Source of the DNA: Symbiodinium kawagutii
Lineage: Eukaryota > Sar > Dinophyceae > Suessiales > Symbiodiniaceae
DNA length: 64,000 bases
Direction: 5' to 3'
NCBI GenBank assembly: GCA_009767595.1
Contig: VSDK01013519.1
Coordinates: 32,796-96,795, forward strand
The position numbers and the translations under genes are program-made. The notes under the pieces were generated by a model. It made no database searches, was not told the origin of the DNA, and saw nothing but the letters and a program-made list of their open reading frames with translations. Numbering within the stretch: position 1 is the first letter of the stretch; every line of letters begins with the position of its first letter. Below, piece after piece: positions 44,220 to 56,059 of this stretch.

Positions 44220-45770
44220 GGTGGTCAATGGTCAGTTCATATATAATTGTTATTTGATGCTTAATTGGTAGGTTATGTTGGTTATGTCATCAATAGTTTG
44301 AATGGTCAGTGACGGTTTTTGATTCATGGTTTGTGGTATCATTCATTGAACAATTGAGAAAAGTGACAATCATCAACTATACAGAATCTGCTAAATGTTC
44401 AGTGGTATGATGGCCATGGTGATCAAAGTCCCCCTACTGTCCCTCTATTAGTTGATAGTCCCTCCCCCTGCGTGTATGTTTTTGGCCATGCACTGCCTGT
44501 TCCTGACCTAGGGGTGGTTTCCGAGGCTCAACTCATCAACAACTGCACAACAATCCCATCTTGGACAACTTGATGGGCTTGATGGTGTACGAATATCGCC
44601 TACGTCTGCATAGATATCAGGATCAAAGAATAGGCACTGCTCCGTGCATATACGCCTTTATACAAATAGGAGATATAAGAGACAAGTCTATGCCCTTTAA
44701 GATGTTTTAAGAAATATGTATGTGTATATGCAGTGTACTGATCGTCAATTCTTGTTCTTGGGACGGAGAAGTGTTTGATCCAATCTCTAAAAAGCAAGAC
44801 ATGCTAGGTAGATGCAAGCAGCAAGAAAGGGGTGAAGTCAGATTCGGATGCTCACAGACTCACATGTATACATAAATACATTTCTTAGCTTGCCTGCAAA
44901 CTTCCTTAATATCACCGACGACAAGAAGGATGATGGTGATGATGATGATGATGATGATGATGAGGAGGAGGAGGAGGAGGTGTGATTGACTCATGGTGCT
45001 GGCTATATCGCTTGTTCTGTCTAGTTCGATGTTGAAACAACAAGTGGAGGTTTCTCAAAATAGAGGACCCCCAAATCATCCTTTACTAAGCCTTTATAGG
45101 CGGTAGTAAACTAACCATGTTTGTGTTTCCCTGATTTCAGAAGCCCCCAAGTAAAAACAGTGCAGCAGCATTCCAAATGATACAGCATGGATACGACTGG
45201 TTTCAATATGAACCATCGTGAACCAGGTGTTTTGACCACTGACCTCGATCCAACCTACCATCCTTAACAACCATCAAGCACCATTGATTAGGACGTCGTT
45301 TGTCATGAATCCTTCTAGTCACCAGCTTCTTAACCATGATCCACTAGTGATTTTTCCATGCCCAACCTGAACGAGCCTATTAACCAGCATATTTCACCAT
45401 CATTGACCATCAACCAGGGATCTTTATCCGCAGCCCTTAGCATTGCCCGACTCGTCGACCTTCATTAACCACAATTGACCACGGTGAATCGTTGTTGACA
45501 CTAGCTACGAGTACTTCGAACCACTTTTAGTCACCATTAATCTGCATTAACAGTGGTGCTGTGAACCATGAAAAAAACACAGTTATCGTTGTGAATCATC
45601 AGTAGTAGTGGCTCTTAACCATGATGAACCATTCTTAACCACCATGATTTAAAAGGCTTAATTAACCACCACTATCAATCTCAACCAAGAGTAGCCAACA
45701 CTGTTAACCATTCTTCACTATGAACCATTAACCACGATTCTTAACTACCGTTCCTCATGGCTGTCGAAAG
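44220..45770. other. Non-coding stretch
   Basis: AT-rich, with a GAT/GAG microsatellite at 44935-44982, one TTTCTCAAAATAGGGG element and AACCAT-type repeats from 45200 to 45730. Confidence 0.45.
45044..45150. mobile_element. MITE-like element, TTTCTCAAAATAGGGG family
   Basis: GGAGGTTTCTCAAAATAGAG then GACCCCCAAATCATCC at the left; TTTCCCTGATTTCAGAAGCC at the right. Confidence 0.65.
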
Positions 45771-45781
45771 CATCGCCGCAC

Positions 45782-45834
45782 CGAGATGCTCCCAGGTTGG
45801 CGAAGCTTGGCATTGGCGCTTGCCCCTCCAGCAC
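45782..45834 (-). CDS. Small exon, minus strand
   Basis: Between acceptor AAGGACAG and donor GTGCGG, 53 bp code VLEGQAPMPSFANLGAS plus two bases. The GC-rich island (45770-45860) stands out from AT-rich flanks. The frame also continues upstream (RRAAGCQGQ), so the acceptor could be earlier. Not recognised. Confidence 0.35.
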
Positions 45835-45989
45835 CTGTCCTTGGCATCCGGCGGCGCGACGAACGAAATTGGTGATGGTTGAACCTATAAAAGGGTTGGT
45901 AAACTGGTCATGATGAGATGGTTCTAAACTACCGTGTATTGAGGTTTACCATGTACTGTAGTTGGAACACCCCTGGTTGTATCGGGCTC

Positions 45990-46325
45990 CGTGTTTTTTG
46001 CGACGGTAATCAGTGTTTTTTGCGACGGTAGGTTGCTCGGGAGTTTTTTGCGTCGGTGCCGAGAAGGTGTTTTTTACGTCAGTAAGGTGGTGTTTTTTGC
46101 GTCGGGTGAGACGGTGTTTTTTGCGTCGGTGGTGTTTTTTGCGTCGGTGAGTCAGTGTTGTTTGCATCGGTGGTGTTTCCTGCGACGGTGAGACGGTGTT
46201 TTTTGCATCAGCAAGCAGTGTTGTTTGCATCGGTAATGGGTGTTTTTTGCATCGGCAGTGTTTATTGCGACTGTAAGAAGGGTTTTTTGCGTCAGTAGCA
46301 GTGTTTTTTGCGACAGTCAGATAGG
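45990..46325 (+). repeat. GTGTTTTTTGCGTCGGT array, left arm
   Basis: About sixteen diverged copies of GTGTTTTTTGCGWCGGT, separated by short variable spacers. Confidence 0.85.
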
Positions 46326-46587
46326 AGGTAGAGGGAAGGAGGGACGGGAGAGAAACAACAATGAATGCAAAATGGACAGAAGCACAGAAATAACAAGAAG
46401 AAAAGGAGCGAAGGAAGAAAGCGAGCAGAATGAAAATAAGGATCAAGAGGGTAAGAGCTGGACAGTGGTTGTTGGAAATTGAAAGCCTTGTACACGAGGC
46501 TACGACGACAACACGGAAACCGAAGTCGAGGACAACAACCATGACGAGAACAACAACGACGACGACGAAGACAACAACGACGACGAC

Positions 46588-46942
46588 NNNNNNNNNNNNN
46601 NNNNNNNNNNNNNNNNNNNNNNNNNNNNNNNNNNNNNNNNNNNNNNNNNNNNNNNNNNNNNNNNNNNNNNNNNNNNNNNNNNNNNNNNNNNNNNNNNNNN
46701 NNNNNNNNNNNNNNNNNNNNNNNNNNNNNNNNNNNNNNNNNNNNNNNNNNNNNNNNNNNNNNNNNNNNNNNNNNNNNNNNNNNNNNNNNNNNNNNNNNNN
46801 NNNNNNNNNNNNNNNNNNNNNNNNNNNNNNNNNNNNNNNNNNNNNNNNNNNNNNNNNNNNNNNNNNNNNNNNNNNNNNNNNNNNNNNNNNNNNNNNNNNN
46901 NNNNNNNNNNNNNNNNNNNNNNNNNNNNNNNNNNNNNNNNNN
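46588..46942. other. Assembly gap (Ns)
   Basis: 355 unknown bases inside a CAACGACGACGA-type microsatellite. Long open frames crossing it are artefacts. Confidence 1.
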
Positions 46943-47206
46943 CACCGCAGCATTCCCAGCCCCGCCACCAGCACCACTAGTCCACCACCAACAACAACAA
47001 AGAAAAAACGGACGCGCAGTAAAGACTTGCATTCGCTTCGGGGGCAAGCATTGCGCCTGCCACGGGGAACCGCAAAAATCCGCACAGCGCGCGCCTCGCA
47101 CGATGCCAGCGTAGCGGCAGATATGGAATAACGCAGCAACGAGAAAACAAAAGAAACAAGAAAACAACAGAAACAACAACAAAAGAAACAACAAACTACA
47201 ACAACA

Positions 47207-47217
47207 ACACCACCACC

Positions 47218-47249
<32 letters not shown>

Positions 47250-47395
47250 CAACAACAACTACTACTACTACTACTACTACTACTACCCGCGCTGCGCCTG
47301 CCACGCGAAATCTGCAAACAAATCCACAAACGCTGCGCCTGCCACTATTTTAGCTCCACCCCTAACGCGCAGAACAGCGCAGCAACAACGACAAC

Positions 47396-47475
<80 letters not shown>
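47207..47475. repeat. ACC, AAC and ACT microsatellites
   Basis: (ACC)n, (AAC)n, (ACT)n then a second (AAC)n block with ACG interruptions. Between them GCTGCGCCTGCCAC occurs twice. Confidence 0.95.
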
Positions 47476-47488
47476 CCCACAGGCATAG

Positions 47489-47727
47489 CCTGACGCAAAA
47501 AACACCGATGAACTGACGCAAAAAACACCAATGAACTGACGCAAAAAACACTCAGAGCAGTAACTGACGCAAAAAACACCGATGAACTGACGCAAAAAAC
47601 ACCGAATAACTGACGCAAAAAACACCGTCGGTGGTCACCGACGCAAACAACACCGCCCACAACCTTAAAAAACACCCAGGGACATAACTGTCTGGAAATA
47701 CCCTGATTACTGTTGCAAAAAACACCA
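47489..47727 (-). repeat. ACTGACGCAAAAAACACC array, right arm
   Basis: About ten copies of the reverse complement of the 45990-46325 unit, with regular ACTGACGCAAAAAACACCGATG copies at first (under 20 bp shared core) and looser ones to the right. Confidence 0.9.
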
Positions 47728-48304
47728 CCCCCCCTGGTTGTCATCATGAAGATGATGAGATGATGGTTGCAGTGTTGGTGGTGATGATTGATGACTCTAA
47801 ACTACCATGTACTGTACGCTCCTGGTAGCTCCAAATCGCTCCCCTTTTGAAAGGCCGTAGGGATACCCCTGGCTCCTTAGCTCCCTGCGAAACGAAAGCC
47901 AGTAAATTGTAACAATGTCGGTGATTTGTGATTAATTCATCATGGCGATTGTATAGTGATTAGTCACAGTCATTTGATGAATAATGTCCATCATAGATCA
48001 TCGCATTAGTATTTAAAGATTAAAAAAACGCTAGCAGTGATCAGTGGATCGTTGATCAGCTGACCAAAGAAGTTTGTGATCCATGAATCACCTTTCATTA
48101 GCCATCATTAACCATCATTCAGCATCAAAAACCGCGATAAACCATTACCATCATTAAGTATCATTAACCATCCTTAGCCATCATTTGCCATCATTAAGCA
48201 TAATCAAGCATCATTGCCCATCATTAACCATCATTCATCATCATCATCGTCGTCATCATCATCATCATCAATCCCAACTACTCTTGCTTGTGTCTCAGGT
48301 TCAC

Positions 48305-48353
48305 CGGCCGTTGGCCACCCACGCGTACGCTGTTTCTTTGGCAAGCTGGAAAG
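48305..48353 (-). CDS. Small exon, strand uncertain
   Basis: Minus reading: a T-rich acceptor (TCATCGACAG), FQLAKETAYAWVANG, donor GTGAAC, with flanking bases in phase. Plus reading: acceptor TTGTGTCTCAG at 48298, VHRPLATHAYAVSLASW, then a stop at 48390. Both are well formed; I favour minus slightly. Confidence 0.35.
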
Positions 48354-48810
48354 CTGTCGATGACACTCCAGAAAAAACAAAGCCGCTGTAGGCTGCCCAG
48401 AATCAACCGGAAGAAAGGTTTCCTTTAAGATGATGTGCAGCCTAGATCGGCTTTATCTCCAGGTCTATATCCCATCATTGGCTGAGCCCTGTAGGCTTTG
48501 GTCTACAGTCTCCACGTGGTCACCACTTGGACATCGTAACTCCAGTTGCACGTCCAAGCAAAGCGCCGGGCCCCATCAATCTGCATCCCACGGCCCTCAG
48601 TGGATATCAGTAACGATCATCAACCACTGGTTGCCAGGTACCTGGATAGTCTACTAACCTTGATTGTTGCTTATTATCCTCTTTCTACAATAGTTATAGC
48701 CCCTATCAGTTAAGCACTATCAACTATCAACCTATAGGATTTAAGCCTCAAGTATGAGCATCCCCATGTTTCCACACATCGGCATGACGAAACCCATTTG
48801 CAACCACGAG

Positions 48811-48910
48811 GCGTTGGATGGCTGCGATGGAGAACTTGCCATTCCTTGGGTGGCGTCGCTGGGCCGTCGTGAGTTCGAGCAGACGTTGGCCCCTTACATT
48901 CCAGCCATGT
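48811..48910 (+). CDS. Exon candidate, plus strand
   Basis: One hundred bases code ALDGCDGELAIPWVASLG then RREFEQTLAPYIPAM, phase 0 to 1, between acceptor AACCACGAG and donor GTAAAC. Soluble helical character, no family recognised. The minus strand is also partly open. Confidence 0.4.
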
Positions 48911-49359
48911 GTAAACGTATCCTACATGGTGGTTTCGTAGAATGGAGAGGGGGTACGCCCAAATCATCCCCCTAAATCGTCCACTAAATTCAACATTCAA
49001 GAAACAAAAGATTCATTCTTTTCGGGGTCAGTTCTACAACGGTCCAGCCAATCCAGCAATGCGAGCAGATGGGATCCGTCCCAGAGGGATGATGCACCCT
49101 TCCCGCGGCAGGGTCCGGTGACCTGTACATATAACCTATCATAAGTCCAGTAAATCATATTACAAAGTAATTAGAGAAAAAACAAATGCATATATGACTA
49201 TACTAGAACAGGAGTACTAATATACATGACGATAACAATGATATCGAAAAATATACATATACTATATTTACATATAAATATGTCTATATATTTGTATGTG
49301 TACATTTATACATGTATGTGAATACATATCTATATATGAATACATAAATACATACTAAA

Positions 49360-49362
49360 ATC

Positions 49363-49396
<34 letters not shown>
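49360..49396. repeat. TA microsatellite
   Basis: (TA)n in a TATACATA-rich region at 49180-49430. Confidence 0.9.
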
Positions 49397-49398
<2 letters not shown>

Positions 49399-49439
49399 CA
49401 ATATATGTATACATCTATACTCTGTACAGATATGTCACC

Positions 49440-49620
49440 ACAATTGTCGGCATGCCCAAGGGTACCCGCTGGTGGCTCCAAGCATCCGCTCCAGTGCATT
49501 CTTGCTCAAGGTCTGTTGAGGATAGATCCTCAGCGCATTGGAGCTGCTGGTGACCACTGGTGACCTCGAACTGCTTGCCCGTTGGGTAAGACGAAGTATG
49601 CCCCAATTGCTTGATTTCTC
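49440..49620 (-). CDS. Coding-like island
   Basis: The minus strand is open in two frames, NALRIYPQQTLSKNALERML and QLQCAEDLSSTDLEQECTG. GC content is clearly above the AT-rich flank, which includes a TA microsatellite. Exon borders not resolved. Confidence 0.3.
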
Positions 49621-49996
49621 GGTGATTCTATACATCCTTCTTGGGGAACTCTCCAAAATGGAGAGGCGTTATCCAGGTGACCCATGAGCAAGTCAAAAAA
49701 TCCGTGTGTTACTCAAATGATGATCATTTGACGGGTAGATTATGGCACTAGAAATGAACAAATTCAAAACTTTTTCCTAAACACCTGGAAAGTCCACCAA
49801 GAATAGGTGGTCGCTCATTAGCTGCTTGTAAGTGGCTGATAACTATGGAGCCAAATGGCTTGCCAGCTCCAGCTCCCGACTGGAAGACTGGATGGATCTA
49901 CCAGAAATCTACCCAGCAACCCCTACCGTCCCTCAAACGAAATGGATCTACCAACCAGCAAATACCCACTACTAACCCTCATGATCCTTATCAGAG

Positions 49997-50173
49997 ATGA
50001 GTATCTGCATCAATGCTTGGATTCTTGTCCTGGAGTCTACCGTTCAGGTCACCGTGCCCCTGGATGAGTTCGCAACCGCAACGGGAGCCTGGGATGGGTT
50101 CCCTGTGGGGTCTGGTGGCATCCGCTGTGACGAACTGCTGACCTTCCTCCGATGGTTCTGCCGCCCCCAGTGA
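49997..50173 (+). CDS. 58-codon frame or terminal exon
   Basis: From an ATG at 49997 the plus strand reads MSICINAWILVLESTVQ, then VTVPLDEFATATGAWDG, then SGGIRCDELLTFLRWF, and ends CRPQ-stop at 50171. An acceptor (TTATCAG) lies at 49994, so it may be a last exon rather than a whole gene. It reads like a folded protein; no family recognised. Too short for most gene finders. Confidence 0.45.
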   Translation: MSICINAWILVLESTVQVTVPLDEFATATGAWDGFPVGSGGIRCDELLTFLRWFCRPQ

Positions 50174-50574
50174 ACTGGTGGGGACCAAGCAGGATGAGTG
50201 TGGGGCAAACATCCCCGGTATGTCCCCTGCAGCAATCCAGCAAGCATATAATCAAAGCAAAAGTAATCCTTGGTGTCCTTGGTTGTATCAAAGAACTGAC
50301 GGCTATCCACCTGTCGGATCACATCCTCGACAAATTTATATCAATTATAGGGGTATACGCCAACCCTAGTATTTGTGGCACTTTCTTTAGGCTGTTGGTT
50401 CTCATAGCATTTTCTTCATTTTTCCACCCTTGGTAAACTGCTGGTTGCCCCTGCTGGCTGTTGTTCCCTCCTGTAAGTCGTATCCCTGGTGTTGGTTGGT
50501 TGTTCACCCCTGCTTTTAGTTGCAGGTTGTTGTTCAACCCCTCCTAAAGATTGTAGTCAATCATTCACTCTCAG

Positions 50575-50616
50575 AGGAAAGAATCCAAGCCTTCCCACAC
50601 TCACGGGCTGCAGCAC
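50575..50616 (+). CDS. Micro-exon candidate, plus strand
   Basis: Forty-two bases lie between a good acceptor (TCATTCACTCTCAG) and donor GTGAGC. All three frames are open (for example ERIQAFPHSRAAA), so the frame is unknown. Confidence 0.35.
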
Positions 50617-51127
50617 GTGAGCGGTCCGACCCTAGAGAAAGCCACAGCACTCATGGCTTGGCTAATCGCAAATCGAAATCAAAAAATTCAAAGCTCAGTG
50701 AGAAAATGACATCCAATTAGATAATCTATGATCACGCCCAATGAATCGCAAGCTAGGCACCTCGTGGCATGAGGAGTCATGATGAAGAATGCCCCATTTA
50801 TGAAACCGCAAGGGTGGATCTTGCCGTTTGATTTACACTGCATTTCTAGAGATGCAGGGCAGAGTGGCTGCCATTTATTGAGCTTGTTGCCATGGTTGAT
50901 GGCCTTTTTGATAGCTTTACTATAAAAAGCCAGAGATTGTTCTCCCAGCAAACGGTATCCAGACTGCCAAAAATGTATTAGTCCATCAACCAACGTCCCT
51001 AAGCACTATGGAAAATGAAAACAATATGGAAACCATCAACTAGGTTGCTGTTGATTGTTGGAAAGCTTGGGGTTGTGAGTTGTTGCTGTTGTTGCATCAG
51101 ATCCCGGGTACTGGTTGCCTCTTGCAG

Positions 51128-51224
51128 TGTTCCTGTCCAGACTGGATGGCGAGACACTTGTTGCCACCACCAGCGTGGCAGGAGACACAATGAACATCCT
51201 TGGGGCTGCAGGGGTGCGAACAAG
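51128..51224 (+). CDS. Internal exon, plus strand
   Basis: Between acceptor GGTTGCCTCTTGCAG and donor GTGAAG, 97 bp code FLSRLDGETLVATTSVAG, then DTMNILGAAGVRT, phase 1 to 2. The pyrimidine tract and clean frame make this one of the better plus-strand exons. The peptide has alternating beta-strand character; no family recognised. Confidence 0.5.
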
Positions 51225-52509
51225 GTGAAGCCGCAGCTGGGTGATTTACAAAATGACCAGATGGTTTTCCACTACCTGAAGAATGGGTTTCCTGACACTT
51301 CCCTCTTGCGGCTCCTCGGTTGATAATGGTTCAGCATTCTGGTGGCTGATCAGCAAAGCCCTTGATGGATCATCATTCACCAATATTAACCGACATTTGC
51401 CATGCTTGTTGGCGGATCATTCAGCCTTCATTTACCACTATTGATCTAATCCAACGTCAAAGGATCTCAGGTGAGCGTGAGTACAGGCACAATGAAAGCG
51501 TTCATTGGTTGCCTACTATGGACCTGTGGTAACCATCACAACTCCATAAGCTAGTACAACTATTAAACCATCATTGCCATTGTTGCTTTGATTCGTTTTG
51601 TAAGCGAAGTAATTATGACCAATTATGATTGTTACATCATGGTCTTGTAAGCCATATCATTACTACCGCCCTAATGCAGTGACCCGTCTCAACCTAACAT
51701 TGACACATGAGTAGTTCTTATCCATTTAAGCTCTGTGACGGACATATACCATTATAACCATCCATAATTGCTATCACCACATGAAATTTGGTGGTATCAT
51801 TATTACCTTGTTGGATATTGCCACTATTTGCGACTATTATGCAACAATTACGTACTTTTGTTGGAGGGATCTACCACTATCATTCAGAACGAGTACACGT
51901 CAATAACGAGCATCAGTACCCATCTGCCGGTACCATGTTTAAACCATTGCCGCTGCCCCGTTTGTAAACTATTAGCCAATGCTTCATAATGTCAATTACG
52001 GTTGCCACAACTAACCATCGATAAGTAATTGATAAGCAATTCCCATTATTACCGCAAACTCTTACCACTATTACTATTGGGTTTGTTGGCTACATTGGTA
52101 CTATTCACTGCTACCACGAGTAGCACGTGCACTAGCTGTTACCATTATTATTGCCGCTTTTCCTCAAAAAATATCAGCATTACCCGTAAATTACGACCAC
52201 GACCATTGTTGCCAACTACAACTTATCCATGAATTATCATTGACCATCCTTGTTGATTATCAAGCATCATAGACCATCACCAACCAAGTGCTAATCAAGC
52301 AACTACTATGATAAGGGTTCAGAAAGTAACCATCGCTAACCATCATTCAGCATCATTAACCGTTGACAATCATGAACCACCACTAAGTGACCAGCTGATT
52401 TCTAATATAAGTACTACGACCACTAAAGTATGATCAACTATACTTATAGTACTTATACCACTGTAAGTTCAACTATAGTATGATCTAATAAATGACCACT
52501 ACTTGTTCC

Positions 52510-52640
52510 ACTACAAGGTGGGCCCCCTTAGTTAGCTAACTTGGCTTACAACTAGGGTAACTACCAGTTATGGTAGTTATAATAATAGTTAAATGGCTTA
52601 TTAATCAACTTATAACCAGGCGGGGGTCCACCTTGTATAA
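52510..52640. mobile_element. Inverted-repeat element, ACTACAAGGTGGGCCCC family
   Basis: CACTACAAGGTGGGCCCCC at the left and GGGGGTCCACCTTGTATAA at the right, about 130 bp, ending 34 bp before a plus-strand terminal exon. Confidence 0.6.
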
Positions 52641-52674
52641 GCCCATCAACCTTCCCCAATGATGCACCACCGAG

Positions 52675-52747
52675 CTTCGAAGACCGCCTCTCCATTCACC
52701 AAGTCCGAGGCCGCCGCTGGCGCGGCCAGGGCAAGGCCTGGTCATGA
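52675..52747 (+). CDS. Possible terminal exon, plus strand
   Basis: After acceptor CACCGAG the frame reads FEDRLSIHQVRGRRW then RGQGKAWS-stop. Basic, Trp-containing tail. It is flanked on the left by a GTGGGCCCC-type inverted-repeat element. Not recognised. Confidence 0.35.
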
Positions 52748-52792
52748 GCCGCGGCTCAGAGTGGTGAGACGTGGTGGGATTTCCTGGTGAAA

Positions 52793-52910
52793 ATGGGGGG
52801 GTTCTCAAGCCAGGACTTAGGGGCCCCGAAGTTATGGTCGGTTTGTTACTACTGAATGGCTAAAAAAGGATGATTAGGGGGGCACCATTATTTGGGGAAA
52901 CCCCTAAACG
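52793..52910. mobile_element. MITE-like element, TTTCTCAAAATAGGGG family (diverged)
   Basis: GGTTCTCAAGCCAGGACTTA at the left and GATGATTAGGGGGGCACC then TTTGGGGAAACCCC at the right. Half copies without a clear partner also occur near 1335, 6173 and 48928. Confidence 0.5.
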
Positions 52911-53215
52911 AAAAACTGTACTTGTTTCTGCTGGTTCAATGATGTTTATTGTCGCTTAACATCTGATTCATGAGTGGTTAAGAATGGATTGATGAAGGGT
53001 AAATAATGGTTAACCTATTGTCTGCCAATCATCACATTTAATTTGTTAACCATTATTAACCATTCATCTGTTCATGACTGTCATTCAGTTTTTTTTACAT
53101 ATCTAAAAGAAAGTTCAAAAAAATATGTAAAAAAACGGATTGATAACTGCTAAATAGACCAAAATGATTGGTTAACCATAGATTGATGATGGTTCATAGT
53201 CTGATTTACTGACTA

Positions 53216-53321
53216 TAAGCACTATAATGTTGGTTTCTGATTAGTGTAACCCCCCTAAAGTAATGAAAATAGATGAAACCAACAGGTAGATACTAATCAG
53301 AAACCAACATTAAGCACTATA
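53216..53321. mobile_element. 84-bp element with 19-bp perfect inverted ends and 11-bp direct flanking repeat
   Basis: ATGTTGGTTTCTGATTAGT at 53227-53245 pairs exactly with 53292-53310. The element is flanked by TAAGCACTATA at 53216-53226 and again at 53311-53321, the expected trace of target-site duplication. Perfect ends mean a recent insertion. Confidence 0.85.
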
Positions 53322-53373
53322 ACCACTACTTCTAATTGGTAACCACTATCTCGCCACTACTTCTGGTTCATAG

Positions 53374-53522
53374 TGGAACTCCCATGGCTTGGCAACGACG
53401 GCACCTCCAACCACTCCGGCGGCCAAGGGCGCCAGCCAAATCATGGCGCCATGTGCAGGCGTGGCTGCTGCGTCCTGACCCAGCTACCCCCGCTACACCA
53501 CGGGCTGCCCCGGCCACCAAGG
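53374..53522 (+). CDS. Exon candidate, plus strand
   Basis: Between acceptor TTCATAG and donor GTGTAC, 149 bp code ELPWLGNDGTSNHSGGQG, then RRGCCVLTQLPPLHHGLP. Other frames are open too. The Gly/Asn/Ser-rich stretch could be a kelch-type loop, but this is weak. Confidence 0.35.
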
Positions 53523-54539
53523 GTGTACCACTCATCATATAACCATGATACTACTAGAAAGTATAATAGCATGGCCGTTCTCATGGTAGATAATAGCTAT
53601 TAATAATCATGCTAGTAGTGATGGTATCATGTTAATAGAACCATTACACTGTGAGTGGATAATAGCTAATCATTAATTACCATGCTAGTAGCGTGATGGT
53701 TATGTAATGGTTAATAGCTATATCCACTCGTGTTTCATAACCAGGGCTCTTATCATGGTGGATAATAGCTATTAAGTTGATAACCACTATGGCACTATGG
53801 ATTTGATAGCAATTATTCACGTCTGATCATGGCTAGTGGTGATTAACCATTTCACGACTCTGACAGGTAGCCTAATTTAGTGCGATAGGCTATAACTATA
53901 TATATATATATAAACGTTATTTACAATCATCGTCCACTAGCAAATAATCAGTAGGGACTAACAACGATACCTTCTAGAAACCTAGCCTGGCTACGTGGCA
54001 AATCCTAGCCATTGATTCAGCTGGCTAAGCGGTTCTGACAATGCTGATGATGGAGCATCTTCACGCAACCACATGATCGTCACGTGTACCATCAATGACC
54101 CTACTTGCTACCAAGCAAATGTTCTAGTGACTAAGTTTGGGGGATTCATCAACCAGGGAATGGAAGACCAAGGTTTTATCTTGGGCTAATGTCATGAACC
54201 AACTGACTAAACCCTAAAAAACGGAGCCCCTCTTGACGCGACAACTGCAAGTGATCTTTTTTTTGACAGGCATGTCCCCTTGACGGCGGAGTAGATTTTG
54301 TAACAGCATTTTTTGCTAGTTGGTTTACTCGTTGATTTATTGATTTTGACTAGCGCATCCTTGAATAGGTGGATTGTCCACTCATCCAACAATGCTTTAT
54401 CAGAATCAAGTCCGTGCCACTGAGAAGCCGGGGGCCACAAAAAGCTACGACCAGACTCAGACCTAACAGCTTCAGCATAGCAATCACCTGAGTCCGTCGC
54501 CAACTGGGATCACGAGATCATCCAACGATAGGTTAGTCG

Positions 54540-55480
54540 CTGTTAGCTCACCAGTGGTGTAGTGGCTATCACGAGTTGGTAATGGCTGATATATCTAATA
54601 ATCAAATAGTATCGCGACAAAACTCGCGCGCGTGCCCAGGTTTTCCAGCAACGTTTCCACAGAATAAGTTCGCCGAAGCTGAACTCATGTTGCGGATTGG
54701 GGGGGCAACTGCCGAAGGAAAACGCTTAAACCAAACCACTTTTGGCATGGTTGCCAGCCCTAAAAACACGGCCAGAAAATGGCCCGGAAAATGGATACGA
54801 AACATTGCGGCAACAATGCCATGGTCACATTTTTCGGGCCGCCCAGCGGTCCCAAAAATGAAGATGCCCAACACAAAACGCGAGCCTTCGGAAACAGGGT
54901 TTGCAAACCAAAAATGATCAGCATTGAAAAGCGCCGGCGTTGCAAGCCCATTTTTTGGGACAAACCAAAACATAGACGAAAATTTTCGAGAGGAGCGAAA
55001 ATGATTTTACATTGTGAGGGACCATGTGTGTGAAGCTGTGAATCCCGCTTAAAAGCGCCCCCGCTTTTTGGACCGCTTTGTGCTCTTTGTTGGCGCAGCT
55101 GGCTGCGCTGCAACGCACGAAGGAGGAAAAAGCCGTGTGAACATGAATGTGGCCCGCACAACCGCTTTGCACATTGAATCCATGGGAAACAGCAGCGAGA
55201 CAAAAGGAGCATGGACGCGTGCACATTTTCTATGGTGATTTACAGGGGCGGACCTGCGGCGGGCCCGCAAAACGTTGGAAATACCAATATTTTTGTTGAC
55301 GGCGGACCCCAATTTGTGGTAATTTACATAGGCGGACCCGCTGCGGACCCGCAAAACGTGCGAAATACCATAGCATGTGGTTGCCGGCGGACCCAGTCCG
55401 CCAACGGCGGACCCACTTCACCTGTACACTTATGGGAGCAGACCCGCATACCCCGTTTGGGAATTACAATGATATACTAA
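54540..55480. other. GC-richer non-coding segment with two 83-bp copies
   Basis: GCGGACCYGC, GCCCGCAAAACGT and GAAATACCA recur at 55235-55310 and 55318-55400. Open frames on both strands at 54576-55224 lack splice borders. No family recognised. Confidence 0.4.
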
Positions 55481-55765
55481 CCGGGGTGCTGGTGGGTGGG
55501 CACCAAGGGGGGTTCTCGCAGCTCTCCCTTCTAGCATTGCACCCCGCACTCTTTCCTAGACGGGGTTCCTTTCCCAGACGGGATTCCCAGTCGTGTAATG
55601 CACGCATGCCCAGCAATTACAGCAGCTGCCATTCTCTAAGAGTCTGTGAGCCAAAAATAAGAGCTTAGAAATCAGGCGCCTGTGGCGCCGTTTCTCGCGC
55701 CCAAAAACCCTTTGACCTTCCGGCCTCCTAACCAAGGTCCCTCATAGTATAAATATACACACACA

Positions 55766-56042
55766 CACACTGAGTAAATGCAAAGGCATAAGGTGAAATG
55801 AGATGAAATCATTAACTGGTTGATGAGCTCACCGGATTGTTCTTAGGCGAGATTTCTCAACATAGACAATGCAGCGGCGGTCGACGTGTACCCTCCAGCT
55901 GCGCACGCCGGCGCCCAGGAGCGGCACTGCAGGTACGTCTTCAGCTCTCATCACTGGCCTCTTCGTTGGCCATCCACCAGTGATGAGAGGGATGGCCCCT
56001 GCAATTACATGTTGCCCTTAGGTACAAGGTTTGACACACACA
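55766..56042 (+). repeat. 275-bp direct repeat, copy 1
   Basis: From CACTGAGTAAATGCAAAGGC to GGTACAAGGTTTGACACACA, carrying the 55875-55932 exon. It matches 57346-57620 with few changes. Confidence 0.95.
55875..55932 (+). CDS. Duplicated exon, copy 1
   Basis: Between acceptor CATAGACAATGCAG and donor GTACGT, 58 bp code AVDVYPPAAHAGAQERHC, phase 1 to 2. A near-identical copy lies at 57456-57513. The minus reading PLLGAGVRSWR is also splice-bounded, so strand is not certain. It lies inside a 275-bp duplicated segment. Confidence 0.4.
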
Positions 56043-56059
56043 AGAAATCCGTATCGGAC

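Noticed and set aside
45946..47329. Minus-strand frames of 345-452 codons crossing the gap
   Set aside because: They run through 355 Ns and triplet microsatellites; the length is artefactual.
54207..54503. 98-codon minus-strand frame
   Set aside because: No ATG at its start, no clear splice sites; reads somewhat like protein but cannot be supported.
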